Positions 6,960 through 13,856 of a stretch of 15,855 bases of DNA are shown piece after piece; the first letter of the stretch is position 1; the number at the start of each line of letters is the position of its first letter. Source of the DNA: Lautropia sp. (GTDB lineage Bacteria > Pseudomonadota > Gammaproteobacteria > Burkholderiales > Burkholderiaceae_E); NCBI GenBank assembly GCA_013813615.1, contig JACCRJ010000158.1, forward strand, positions 1 to 15,855, read 5' to 3'. Both the position numbers and the translations under genes were made by a program. Under the pieces are notes generated by a model that was not told the origin of the DNA, did no database searches, and saw nothing but the letters and a program-made list of their open reading frames with translations.

Positions 6960-8180
6960 TCACTTCATGTTGCAGTCCTGGACGTAGGCGTCGCCGTGCA
7001 TCTTCAGGATCGGCTCGCCCAGCGTCTTGTTGATCAGCCGGCCGCTGGCGTCCTTGGTGATGCCCCGCAGATAATAGTTCTGGATCGGGAACTGATTGGT
7101 GTTGAACTTGAGGTCCCCGCGCACCGATTTGAAGTTCGCCTTCATCAGCGCCTGGCGCAGGGCTTTCTTGTCGTCGAGCCTGCCTTTGACGTCGCGCACG
7201 GCCGCATCGATCATCAGCGCGGTGTCGTAGCCTTGTGCGGCAAACACCGACGGCAGCCGGCTGTACTCCTTCTCGAAGGCCGCGACGAACTTGCGGTTCG
7301 CCTCGTTGTTCAGGTCCATCGCCCAATGAGCCGTGTCGAAGATGCCGGCCATCGCGTCGCCCACCGGTCGGATCACGTCCTGGTCCGACCCGAAACCCGG
7401 TGTGAGCAGTTGGGTGTCTTTGGAGAGGCCGGCACCGACGAACTGCTTGATGAAGTTGATACCCATCCCGCCCGGCAGGAAGGCGTACAGCACCTCCGGC
7501 TTCGCCGCGCGGATCGCGGCGATCTCGGCCGCGTAGTCTAGCTGCCCCAGGTTGGTGTAGACCTCGTTGACGACCGTCCCCTTGTACATCCGCTTGAAGC
7601 CTGCCAGCGAGTCCTTGCCGGCCTGGTAGTTGGGCGCGACCAGGTAGACGTTCTTGATGCCCTTGCTGGTGGCGTACTGGCCGGCTGCCTCGTGGTAGGC
7701 GTCGTTCGGCCACGCGGCAGCGAAGAAGTAGGGATTGCAGCTCTTGCCGGCCAGCGGCGACGGCGCCGCATTCGGGCTGATGTAGATGGTTTCGCTGCGA
7801 AACGCTTCCGGCACCCCTGCCATCAGCACGTTGGAGAACACCACCCCGGTGAGAAAGTCCACCTTGTCGCGCTTGATGTTCTTCTCGAAGAGCTGCTTGC
7901 CGACGTCGGGCTTGAACTGGTCGTCGCCGATCAGCACCTCAGCCGGCAGGCCGCCGAGCTTGCCCCCGTTCATTTTCACCGCCAGCATGAACGCGTCGCG
8001 GATGTCCACGCCGAGGCTCGCCGACGGACCGGACAAGGTGCTGATGAAGCCGACTTTGACGGCATCCGCCGCGGCCGCCGGCTGCATGGCACCGGCCAGC
8101 GACAGTGCTGCAGCGGCCATCAGTGCTGTCACCGGCCGTCTCGATCCCCAAGTCCCGAAGCCCCCGAAGCTCGCGTCCAT
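6960..8180 (-). CDS. Periplasmic substrate-binding protein of a branched-chain/aromatic-acid-type ABC importer (LivK-like)
   Basis: A 406-residue type I periplasmic binding protein (Peripla_BP_6 family). A signal peptide is visible: a long N-region with Arg-Arg at 14-15, a hydrophobic core at about 18-31 and an AAAA cleavage site near residue 38. The mature protein then opens VKVGFISTLSGPSASLGVDIRDAF, the hallmark of this family. A GGGAG ribosome-binding site (8187-8191 region) precedes the ATG. The protein captures a small solute for a LivHMGF channel. Such a channel lies in the neighbouring operon, which lacks its own binding protein, so the two probably form one importer. The gene is the last of the kinase-enolase-dioxygenase cluster and 88 bp after the beta subunit. 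A CATAAT on the minus strand (8207-8212) could give it an extra weak promoter. Confidence 0.92.
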   Translation of the reverse strand: MDASFGGFGTWGSRRPVTALMAAAALSLAGAMQPAAAADAVKVGFISTLSGPSASLGVDIRDAFMLAVKMNGGKLGGLPAEVLIGDDQFKPDVGKQLFEKNIKRDKVDFLTGVVFSNVLMAGVPEAFRSETIYISPNAAPSPLAGKSCNPYFFAAAWPNDAYHEAAGQYATSKGIKNVYLVAPNYQAGKDSLAGFKRMYKGTVVNEVYTNLGQLDYAAEIAAIRAAKPEVLYAFLPGGMGINFIKQFVGAGLSKDTQLLTPGFGSDQDVIRPVGDAMAGIFDTAHWAMDLNNEANRKFVAAFEKEYSRLPSVFAAQGYDTALMIDAAVRDVKGRLDDKKALRQALMKANFKSVRGDLKFNTNQFPIQNYYLRGITKDASGRLINKTLGEPILKMHGDAYVQDCNMK

Positions 8181-8240
8181 TTCTGTCTCCCGTTGGTATG
8201 CGCCCGATTATGCTGCCAGCGCCGGCTGCCTCATAGATTT

Positions 8241-8265
8241 TTGCGGCGGCGCGCTGTCGCCGCAA
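8241..8265. promoter_or_regulatory. Hairpin between dioxygenase beta gene and binding-protein gene
   Basis: A perfect 8-bp inverted repeat, TTGCGGCG (8241-8248) and CGCCGCAA (8258-8265), begins 3 bases after the beta-subunit stop. On the transcribed (minus) strand it is followed by A residues, not T residues, so it is not an intrinsic terminator. It may protect the upstream mRNA from 3' exonucleases or uncouple expression of the binding protein from that of the oxygenase. Confidence 0.45.
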
Positions 8266-8268
8266 TCC

Positions 8269-8916
8269 TCAGACCCAGGCCTGCAGGACGTAGTCGTACG
8301 CAGCCTGGCCGTTCATCATATCGACCCGCTGCAGACGGATCCGCAATCCGTCCGGTGTGCGCACCAGCCGGTGCCGATAGGTGCCGCCGAAATGCCGGAC
8401 ATGGTCGCGGCGCATCTCCATCATCTGGAAGCGCGAATAGACGACGATCTCCTGCGCCCCGGGTTGGGCGGATTCGATGATGAGGTTGCCGACGAGATGG
8501 TTGGTACCCCACATCGGGGCCTGCGACCAGGCATTGGGGTGGCTCAGCCGCCCCATCCGGATTTCCATCATCAACTTGTCCTCGGCGAAGATCGACGGTT
8601 CGGAAAGCCAGTCCGTCTGGCTCGGCTCGACCGGCATCCAGTAGACGCCGTCCTCCTCGAACAGGTCGATCCATTCCTGCCAGCGCTTCGCATCCAGCAA
8701 CGCAGCCTGCCTGAAGAGCAGCATCTCCACCTCCTGCCTGAGCAGCGCGGCATCCATGCCGGTCAGCGCCGCGCCAGCCGGCGGCACGTACATCGTCGGC
8801 GACTCGACGCCCCGTCCGAGGTGGTTCGGGGCGATCGAGTCGGCGCCCGTCATCGACTCCACCGCTTCGATCACGACGCTCTTGCCAAGCGCCTGGTCCA
8901 CATGCTTGCGTTCCAT
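8269..8916 (-). CDS. Ring-hydroxylating dioxygenase beta (small) subunit
   Basis: A 215-residue protein of the aromatic-ring-hydroxylating dioxygenase beta family (NTF2/SnoaL-like cone fold), the structural partner of the Rieske alpha subunit. The conserved stretch LLDAKRWQEWIDLFEEDGVYWMP (starting about residue 73) and the C-terminal pattern HFGGTYRHRLVRTPDGLRI are characteristic. The first 50 or so residues are extra compared with most beta subunits, whose homology would begin near Met54. The upstream ATG at 8916 is nevertheless preferred: GGGAG (minus strand, 8922-8926) sits 5 bases before it, while Met54 has no ribosome-binding site. It starts 13 bp after the alpha stop, so the pair should be made in equal amounts. 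Confidence 0.9.
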   Translation of the reverse strand: MERKHVDQALGKSVVIEAVESMTGADSIAPNHLGRGVESPTMYVPPAGAALTGMDAALLRQEVEMLLFRQAALLDAKRWQEWIDLFEEDGVYWMPVEPSQTDWLSEPSIFAEDKLMMEIRMGRLSHPNAWSQAPMWGTNHLVGNLIIESAQPGAQEIVVYSRFQMMEMRRDHVRHFGGTYRHRLVRTPDGLRIRLQRVDMMNGQAAYDYVLQAWV

Positions 8917-8929
8917 GGCTGCTCCCGGC

Positions 8930-10225
8930 TCAGGCCGAAGGGGAAAGGTAGTCGCGCCAGGCGCGGAACTGGTTGCGCATCACGACTTCGGAGGTGCCGT
9001 TGTTGGAGAAGAGCACTCCGTCCTTCTCGGTGTCCCCGCCGACGTTGCGATGAAAGCTCACCCAGTCGCCGCCGTTGGACTGCAGGCCTTTCTGGGCGCG
9101 ATTCCAGTTCTCGAGGTCGTCCGCATTGACCATCGTCGCCGGGGAATTGACCAGGTTGTAGTACCAGAGCGAGCGCCGGTAGATCGCTTCCGGCACACCC
9201 TTCAGCCGGAAGTGCCAGATCTCGGACAGCGTCTTGTCGGCGGAGATGGGTCGCAGGCAGCGCAACTGCTGCAGGGGCGACTGCACCGACAGGTACGGAT
9301 ACACCAGCACGTGATGGATGCTTCGGGACAGGTACTCCTCGGCCCTCTCCTCGCCGTAGGCCTGCTTCAGCAGGTTCTCGTGCTCGAGCGTGTCCGGGTC
9401 GGTCGGGCGAAGGCCCATGTAGGCTTGCAGGATGCCGTGGCCGTGCGGCAGGTTGATCGTCTGGACCGAGTCCCACTGCGCGAAGCTGGACGCGAAGGCG
9501 GAAAGATAGTGAAGGTAGAGCGGCGCGCTGCCCTGCTCCTTCTTCACCCGTTGCTCGATCCGCCGCGCGGAGACCCCGGTCGACTGATGGGTCACCGACG
9601 GGTGCAGCGCGTCGAGCTGGTTCTCCATGAAGAATTTCCAGTTGGAATGCTGGATCACCCGATGGCAGACCGGAACCACTTCCACCTCGCCGACCGGCGA
9701 GCGGTCGCACATGTCGTCGAACGCGACCTTGGCGTCGCCGAGGAATTCGAGCAGGCTGGGCCCCTCCGGCACCAGGCTTGCGAACACGAAGCCCCGGTAG
9801 CTGTCGACCCGGGCGGCAGCCTTCATGCTGCAGTCCGGGTTGTCGGTTGTCATGCGCGTGCCGTCGTACCCCTGCTTGAGCGGGATCGCGCGCACGCGGC
9901 CATCGAGATGGAAGGTCCAGGCATGGTACGAGCAGACGAAGGCATTTCCGGTGTTGCCTTTCTGGTTGCCGCAGACCTGCACGCCACGGTGCGGGCAACG
10001 GTTGTAAAGGACATGGATCCTGCCGTCACGGTTGCGCACCATCAGCATCGGCTGCCGGCCGATGGTCACGGCGTGGTAGTCGCCGGCGTTCGGCACCTGC
10101 GAGGCATGTCCGCAATAAACCCAGATGCGCTCGAAGATGTTGTCCATCTCCTGCTCGAAAATTGCCGGGTCGGTATAGCACCGCCGATGCACGCGATCGG
10201 GTTCAACCAGCTGATCGAGGTCCAT
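8930..10225 (-). CDS. Rieske ring-hydroxylating dioxygenase alpha (large, catalytic) subunit
   Basis: A 431-residue catalytic subunit that inserts dioxygen into an aromatic ring or related substrate, receiving electrons through its [2Fe-2S] cluster. Rieske ligands are Cys77-x-His79 and Cys98-x2-His101, with 18 residues between His79 and Cys98, slightly longer than the usual 15-17. The mononuclear iron site has the bridging Asp205 plus His208 and His213 (ENQLDALHPSVTH), and the third ligand is Asp369 or Asp370 (NADDLENW). The start at 10225 is supported by GGAAGAG just upstream; the longer open frame runs into the enolase gene and is not coding. It is followed by its beta gene and preceded by the enolase-like gene at 77 bp. 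No ferredoxin or reductase gene is in the window. The substrate is unknown; salicylate/benzoate-like acids are plausible from the overall pattern. Confidence 0.93.
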   Translation of the reverse strand: MDLDQLVEPDRVHRRCYTDPAIFEQEMDNIFERIWVYCGHASQVPNAGDYHAVTIGRQPMLMVRNRDGRIHVLYNRCPHRGVQVCGNQKGNTGNAFVCSYHAWTFHLDGRVRAIPLKQGYDGTRMTTDNPDCSMKAAARVDSYRGFVFASLVPEGPSLLEFLGDAKVAFDDMCDRSPVGEVEVVPVCHRVIQHSNWKFFMENQLDALHPSVTHQSTGVSARRIEQRVKKEQGSAPLYLHYLSAFASSFAQWDSVQTINLPHGHGILQAYMGLRPTDPDTLEHENLLKQAYGEERAEEYLSRSIHHVLVYPYLSVQSPLQQLRCLRPISADKTLSEIWHFRLKGVPEAIYRRSLWYYNLVNSPATMVNADDLENWNRAQKGLQSNGGDWVSFHRNVGGDTEKDGVLFSNNGTSEVVMRNQFRAWRDYLSPSA

Positions 10226-10302
10226 TCTCTTCCGCCTTTGCGATGGATGTCGGGCTGCGCCCAGCAGCGGACGCGAGCAGCGACTGTAGTCCACGCCGCA
10301 GG

Positions 10303-11616
10303 CTAGGGCAACGCTGGGTGCTGCCGGAGAGGCATCCATGAACAGCCGGCAAAAGCGGCACTGCTGCCCAGGCCCTGCTCGATCCGGATCAGCTCGTTCC
10401 ACTTCGCCATCCGCTCCGACCGCGAAAAGGACCCGACCTTGATCTGGCCGGCGTTCCAGCCGACAGCCAGGTGCGCAATGGTGAGGTCTTCGGTTTCTCC
10501 CGATCGGGCCGACACGATGGTGCCCATGCCCGCCGCCCTGGCGGCCCGCAGGGCGGCGCCGGTCTCGGAGACGGTTCCTGCCTGGTTCACCTTGATCAGC
10601 GCCGCGTTGACGTGGCCACCGGCCGCAGCCTGCTCGATGCGGGCGGCATCGGTGACGAGGAAGTCGTCTCCGATCACCTGCACCGTGGCACCGATGGCGG
10701 CGGTGAAGCGGCGCAGCCCCTCCGGATCGTCCTCGGCGAGGGGATCTTCCACCGAGACGATCGGATAGCGCCGGCACCAGCCGAGCAGCAGGTCGCAAAG
10801 CCCGTCCGTGTCCAGCTCCCGCGATTCCAGCCCCAGCCGGTACCGACCCTTGGCGCCGAACTCGGACGCAGCGACGTCGAGCGAAATCGCAACCTCCGCT
10901 CCCGGCACGAAACCAGCGGCCTCGATCGCCTTCACCAGGGTCTCGAGCGCCTCTTCGTTGCTGGCGAAGACCGGCCAATAGCCGCCCTCGTCGGCCACGC
11001 CTTGCAGGCGACCGGTCTCGGCCATGATGCGGCCGGCAGCGAGGTACACCTCCGCGGTCATCTCGATGGCCTGCTCGAAAGACGTCGCAGCAATCGCCAT
11101 CACCATCAGGTCCTGGATATCGATGCGCCGCCCGGCATGCGCACCGCCGCCAAAGATCTGGATCTCCGGCATCGGCAGGCTGACCGGCGCGCCATCGGCC
11201 AAATATTGCCACAGCGGCACGCCGGCGCTGGCGGCCGCGGCATGAAGCGTGGCGATGGACACCGCAACGATGGCGTTACCGCCGAGGCGGGACTTGTTCG
11301 GCATGCCGTCCAGGTTGATCAGCCGCTCGTCGATCTCAGCCTGCTCTGCCGCATCCATGCCGGTCAGCGCGGGCATGATTTCCGCAGCGATGCCCGCGAG
11401 CGCCTCCTTCACGTCGTGGCCCCCCAGCCGCGTGCCGCCGTCGCGCTTGTCGACCGACTCGTTCCTGCCTCGGGAGGCGCCGGCCGGGGCGATCCCGCGG
11501 CCGACGCTGCCGTCGTCGAGCCACACCTCGGCCTCGATGGTCGGGCGGCCGCGGGAATCCCAGACACGTCGGCCGTAGACGTCCACTATTTCACTGCTGC
11601 GTATCACGCTGTTCAC
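10303..11616 (-). CDS. Enolase paralogue with altered active site
   Basis: A 437-residue full-length homologue of enolase, which dehydrates 2-phosphoglycerate to PEP. Aligned by eye with yeast enolase, it keeps the metal ligands (Asp247, Glu290, Asp317), the catalytic Lys342 and Lys393, Glu210 (Glu211), His160 (His159) and the phosphate-contact Arg371-Ser372. It differs at Asp169 (Glu168), Ala370 (His373) and the mobile loop AGASRG (45-50), where Ser36 and Thr40 are Ala and Arg. The altered positions cluster on the C3-OH side of the substrate. The GTG at 11616 lies inside the kinase gene. A second GTG at 11607 (residue 4) has GGAG about 8 bases upstream and may be the true start. Its place between a kinase and a Rieske oxygenase argues against housekeeping glycolysis. 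A carboxyphosphonoenolpyruvate-synthase-like side function is another possibility. Confidence 0.88.
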   Translation of the reverse strand: MNSVIRSSEIVDVYGRRVWDSRGRPTIEAEVWLDDGSVGRGIAPAGASRGRNESVDKRDGGTRLGGHDVKEALAGIAAEIMPALTGMDAAEQAEIDERLINLDGMPNKSRLGGNAIVAVSIATLHAAAASAGVPLWQYLADGAPVSLPMPEIQIFGGGAHAGRRIDIQDLMVMAIAATSFEQAIEMTAEVYLAAGRIMAETGRLQGVADEGGYWPVFASNEEALETLVKAIEAAGFVPGAEVAISLDVAASEFGAKGRYRLGLESRELDTDGLCDLLLGWCRRYPIVSVEDPLAEDDPEGLRRFTAAIGATVQVIGDDFLVTDAARIEQAAAGGHVNAALIKVNQAGTVSETGAALRAARAAGMGTIVSARSGETEDLTIAHLAVGWNAGQIKVGSFSRSERMAKWNELIRIEQGLGSSAAFAGCSWMPLRQHPALP

Positions 11617-12610
11617 TCCAAGAATCTGCGACGTCGGCCAGGCGCACCACCGGTTGCTCGAGAAGCCGGCGCGCCGACTGCCTCACCCGCTCGCGGCTCG
11701 GCTCGTCCACCAGGTACTCGACCGGCGACTTGCCGTCGACCCGCGCCAGCGAAAGGCCAGGCAGCAAGGCCGCACAGCGGGCCTCGAACGCGTCCGGCGG
11801 CTCCCAGGACACATTTTCCAGGTAGGCGTGCGCCAGCCGGTCGAAGCACGCCCGGTAGCGGGTTTTCCATTGTGGCTTCCAGGCGCCTTTGAGCAACAGG
11901 TGATTCAGACAGAAGGCGAGATCGAAGGCAGGATCGCCATACCAGGCACATTCGGCGTCCAGGAACACCGGCCCGGTCGGGCCGCACAGGATGTTTTTCG
12001 GGCTGACGTCCCCGTGCACCAGCGCCAGCCGGGTGGCGAGGGTGGTGGCGGCAATCTCCTCCAAACGGTCAGCAAGGTCCGGATGCCGGGCGGCTGTAGC
12101 GCGCAGGTAGGGCTCGATGCGGATCGGCTCGAACGTCGCGTCGTTGGCGAAGAGGGAGGCGAGGTCGGCGCGGTTGGCGCTGTGCCGATGGATCTGCACC
12201 AGCCGCGCGCCGACTTCGGCGGCAAAGCCAGGCTCGATCCGCCCGTCGCGAAGCTCGTTTTTCCAGACCGGATAGCGCTGCGGCGCCAGGAACTCCATGG
12301 CGAACAATCCCTGCGCCGGGTCCTCCCCCAGCAGGTCCGGAACGCTGTCCGGAAGCCACTGGGCCACCGTCCGGATCCAAGCCGCTTCTGCCGCGTTGCG
12401 CTCCACCGGTGCCTCCCACAGCGCCGCTACCTTCAGCCGGGGGAGCGCCCGCTTGATGCAGAACCGCCGCCCGGCCACTTCCGCCAGCAGGATGTCCGAC
12501 GAAACCCCGCCGGTCAGCGGCATGAACTTCGGTACCTCACCATGTGCCACCAGCCCCAGCCTGCGCAGCGATTCGAGCACCTGCGGCAGCTTGTCCATGG
12601 TCTGGCTCAT
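11591..12610 (-). CDS. APH-fold small-molecule kinase (phosphotransferase family)
   Basis: A 339-residue cytoplasmic kinase of the aminoglycoside phosphotransferase/choline kinase fold. Visible elements are the nucleotide-binding loop LTGGVSSDI (32-40), the ATP-contacting Lys53 in FCIKRAL, the catalytic loop HGDVSPKNIL (199-208, with Asp201 and Asn206), and the metal-binding DAE (218-220), followed by WYGDPAFDLAF (223-233). The fold phosphorylates hydroxyl groups on diverse small molecules. Nothing points to antibiotic resistance here. Its end overlaps the enolase-like start by 17-26 bp, so the two are translationally coupled and its product is a good candidate substrate for that enzyme. A weak AGGG lies 3 bases before the ATG; Met5 (12598) is an alternative start. 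It follows the RES toxin gene by 63 bp on the same strand. Confidence 0.85.
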   Translation of the reverse strand: MSQTMDKLPQVLESLRRLGLVAHGEVPKFMPLTGGVSSDILLAEVAGRRFCIKRALPRLKVAALWEAPVERNAAEAAWIRTVAQWLPDSVPDLLGEDPAQGLFAMEFLAPQRYPVWKNELRDGRIEPGFAAEVGARLVQIHRHSANRADLASLFANDATFEPIRIEPYLRATAARHPDLADRLEEIAATTLATRLALVHGDVSPKNILCGPTGPVFLDAECAWYGDPAFDLAFCLNHLLLKGAWKPQWKTRYRACFDRLAHAYLENVSWEPPDAFEARCAALLPGLSLARVDGKSPVEYLVDEPSRERVRQSARRLLEQPVVRLADVADSWSEQRDTQQ

Positions 12611-12673
12611 CGGCCCTGTCCGGTCCTCATCGGGTGTCCCGTCGATGGCGAGCTTCGGGTGGCGGTGGGGCCG

Positions 12674-13378
12674 TCAGTCCGTCTGCTCGTAGACGCCGGA
12701 GAAGCGACTGCCGTCCCAGGCGTAGAGCAGGTAAGCGCCATGGATGCAGTTGCGCGCGGCCTTCGGCCTGAAAAGCCCGGCGCAATGGCCCCCGGGCTGG
12801 CGGACACTGCGGTAGGCGACGCCGTTTGCGCCGCTGGCTCGCAGGGCAGCGCCGACCTGGCGCGACACCAGGTAGTTGTCCGGATCATTGACCTTCGGGT
12901 CGACGACACCGTCCAGCCTCAGGTCATGGAGCTTCGTGTCGATGTCGACATGGTAGAGGCGCATCGGCAGGTGCATGGACCCCTCGCCGGTCGCCGCCAG
13001 GAAGCGGCCGTGGTGGTAGCGGGTCTCCGCGATAGCGGTCGCCCTGTCCTTGCCGGCGTAGAACACCCCGAAACTGCCGTCGGAGAAGCGGCTGCCGTCG
13101 GGGTTCAGGTGGGTGAACGCCGCCATGATCGGACCGCTGCCGGGGCCGAGGAGGCGGTCCTCCGGCGGGACCAGTTCTATCCTTCCGACCTCGTCGCGGA
13201 TCCGGTCGTTGGTCAGCGACTCGAGCGCGTAGAGGGCCTCGAAATCCTCCGGATCGGCCACCCGGTCGAACAGGAAGACGCTCGGATGGCGAGTAGGCAC
13301 GATCCTGAACGCCGGCTGCCAGCGGATGCGCCGCACCGGTATCCGCGTCAGCGCCGGGTCGGCGGCCGGATGCTTCAT
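12674..13378 (-). CDS. RES-domain toxin (MbcT/ParT-like)
   Basis: A 234-residue RES-family protein, an ADP-ribosyltransferase-like fold. Known members kill or arrest cells by degrading NAD+ (MbcT, Res) or by ADP-ribosylating Prs (ParT). The three name-giving residues are visible: Arg97 in GSRFSDG, Glu118 in TAIAET and Ser191 in YRSVR, with Tyr107 in GVFYAG between them. All are intact, so it should be active. Its ATG overlaps the antitoxin stop by 4 bp (ATGA at 13375-13378), and antitoxin first is the usual Xre-RES order. The longer upstream open frame overlaps the antitoxin and is not coding. Confidence 0.9.
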   Translation of the reverse strand: MKHPAADPALTRIPVRRIRWQPAFRIVPTRHPSVFLFDRVADPEDFEALYALESLTNDRIRDEVGRIELVPPEDRLLGPGSGPIMAAFTHLNPDGSRFSDGSFGVFYAGKDRATAIAETRYHHGRFLAATGEGSMHLPMRLYHVDIDTKLHDLRLDGVVDPKVNDPDNYLVSRQVGAALRASGANGVAYRSVRQPGGHCAGLFRPKAARNCIHGAYLLYAWDGSRFSGVYEQTD

Positions 13379-13818
13379 GACCAGCCGCCACCCCTTGCCG
13401 CATCCATGTAACGCCGCACCGCATCGAGGTCGCTGACATTGCCGCCGAGCATGCGGTCGAGCGCCGAGCGGTCGGCGAACATCGGAGCGGCATTCGGTTT
13501 TCTGACCCAGGCATCGGCAACGGCCGGATCCGGAAAGAGTATCTGCAGCGCCTTGTAGATCCCCAGCAGGTTGGAGATGCGCTCCAGCGTGTCTTTGGAC
13601 AGGCTGGCCCGCTCCGGATGCTTGCGCCAGGCGAAGAAGGTGGACCGCGCCGGCTCGCCCAGAAGGAGCAGCTGCTCCTCCACGCTGAGCCCCCACAGAC
13701 CGGCCAGGCGGGTGAACGCCCGGATCCCGGCGGCACCGAGCTGCGAAGGCGAGGGTTCCCGCTGGCTTTCTGCGGCTTGGGTCGTCATGGCGTTGCCGGC
13801 GTCGCGGAGCCACTTCAT
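13375..13818 (-). CDS. Xre/MbcA/ParS-type antitoxin of the RES module
   Basis: A 147-residue antitoxin. The N-terminal half (to about residue 85) carries the helix-turn-helix-like region of Xre-type partners (LSVEEQLLLLG followed by STFFAWRKHPE). The C-terminal half has the toxin-binding MbcA/ParS (DUF2384) pattern ISNLLGIYKALQILFPDP...WVRKPNAAPMF, ending in a short tail that would plug the RES active site. It should neutralise the downstream toxin and repress the operon. The frame stays open to a GTG at 13839, but that codon overlaps the -10 box. The ATG at 13818 is therefore chosen; another ATG at 13788 is possible. None has a strong ribosome-binding site. Confidence 0.87.
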   Translation of the reverse strand: MKWLRDAGNAMTTQAAESQREPSPSQLGAAGIRAFTRLAGLWGLSVEEQLLLLGEPARSTFFAWRKHPERASLSKDTLERISNLLGIYKALQILFPDPAVADAWVRKPNAAPMFADRSALDRMLGGNVSDLDAVRRYMDAARGGGWS

Positions 13819-13822
13819 CGGT

Positions 13823-13856
13823 GGACTAAATACGTACACTAGTCCATGTCCGGACT
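13823..13856. promoter_or_regulatory. Operator half-sites of the RES-Xre operon
   Basis: GGACTA (13823-13828) and TAGTCC (13840-13845) form an inverted repeat with an 11-bp spacer. A third half-site, GGACT (13852-13856), is inverted relative to AGTCC (13841-13845) with 6 bp between. They straddle the -10 and spacer of the antitoxin promoter. That is the expected position for autorepression by the antitoxin or antitoxin-toxin complex. Confidence 0.55.

Noticed and set aside
8241..8265. Intrinsic terminator after the dioxygenase beta gene
   Set aside because: The hairpin is followed by A residues on the transcribed strand; the T run is on the wrong side.
8756..10306. Plus-strand open frame of 516 codons
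   Set aside because: It is antisense to the dioxygenase alpha and beta genes, whose motifs are clear. The histidine/valine-rich composition is typical of an antisense frame.
10226..11212. Upstream extension of the Rieske alpha frame (760-residue reading)
   Set aside because: The extra part is a shadow of the enolase gene. The alpha subunit begins at 10225 with its own ribosome-binding site.
10303..11616. Calling this gene the housekeeping eno
   Set aside because: Substitutions at the Glu168 and His373 positions and in the mobile loop, plus its place between a kinase and a Rieske oxygenase, do not fit a glycolytic enolase.
10471..11892. Plus-strand open frame of 473 codons
   Set aside because: It is antisense to the enolase-like gene and carries no recognisable motif.
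11591..12610. Aminoglycoside resistance gene
   Set aside because: Only the general APH fold is visible. The operon context is catabolic, and the sequence does not match resistance enzymes that I recognise.
11654..13411. Long plus-strand open frame of 585 codons
   Set aside because: It is antisense to the kinase and toxin genes, has low-complexity composition and no family motifs; it is a high-GC shadow frame.
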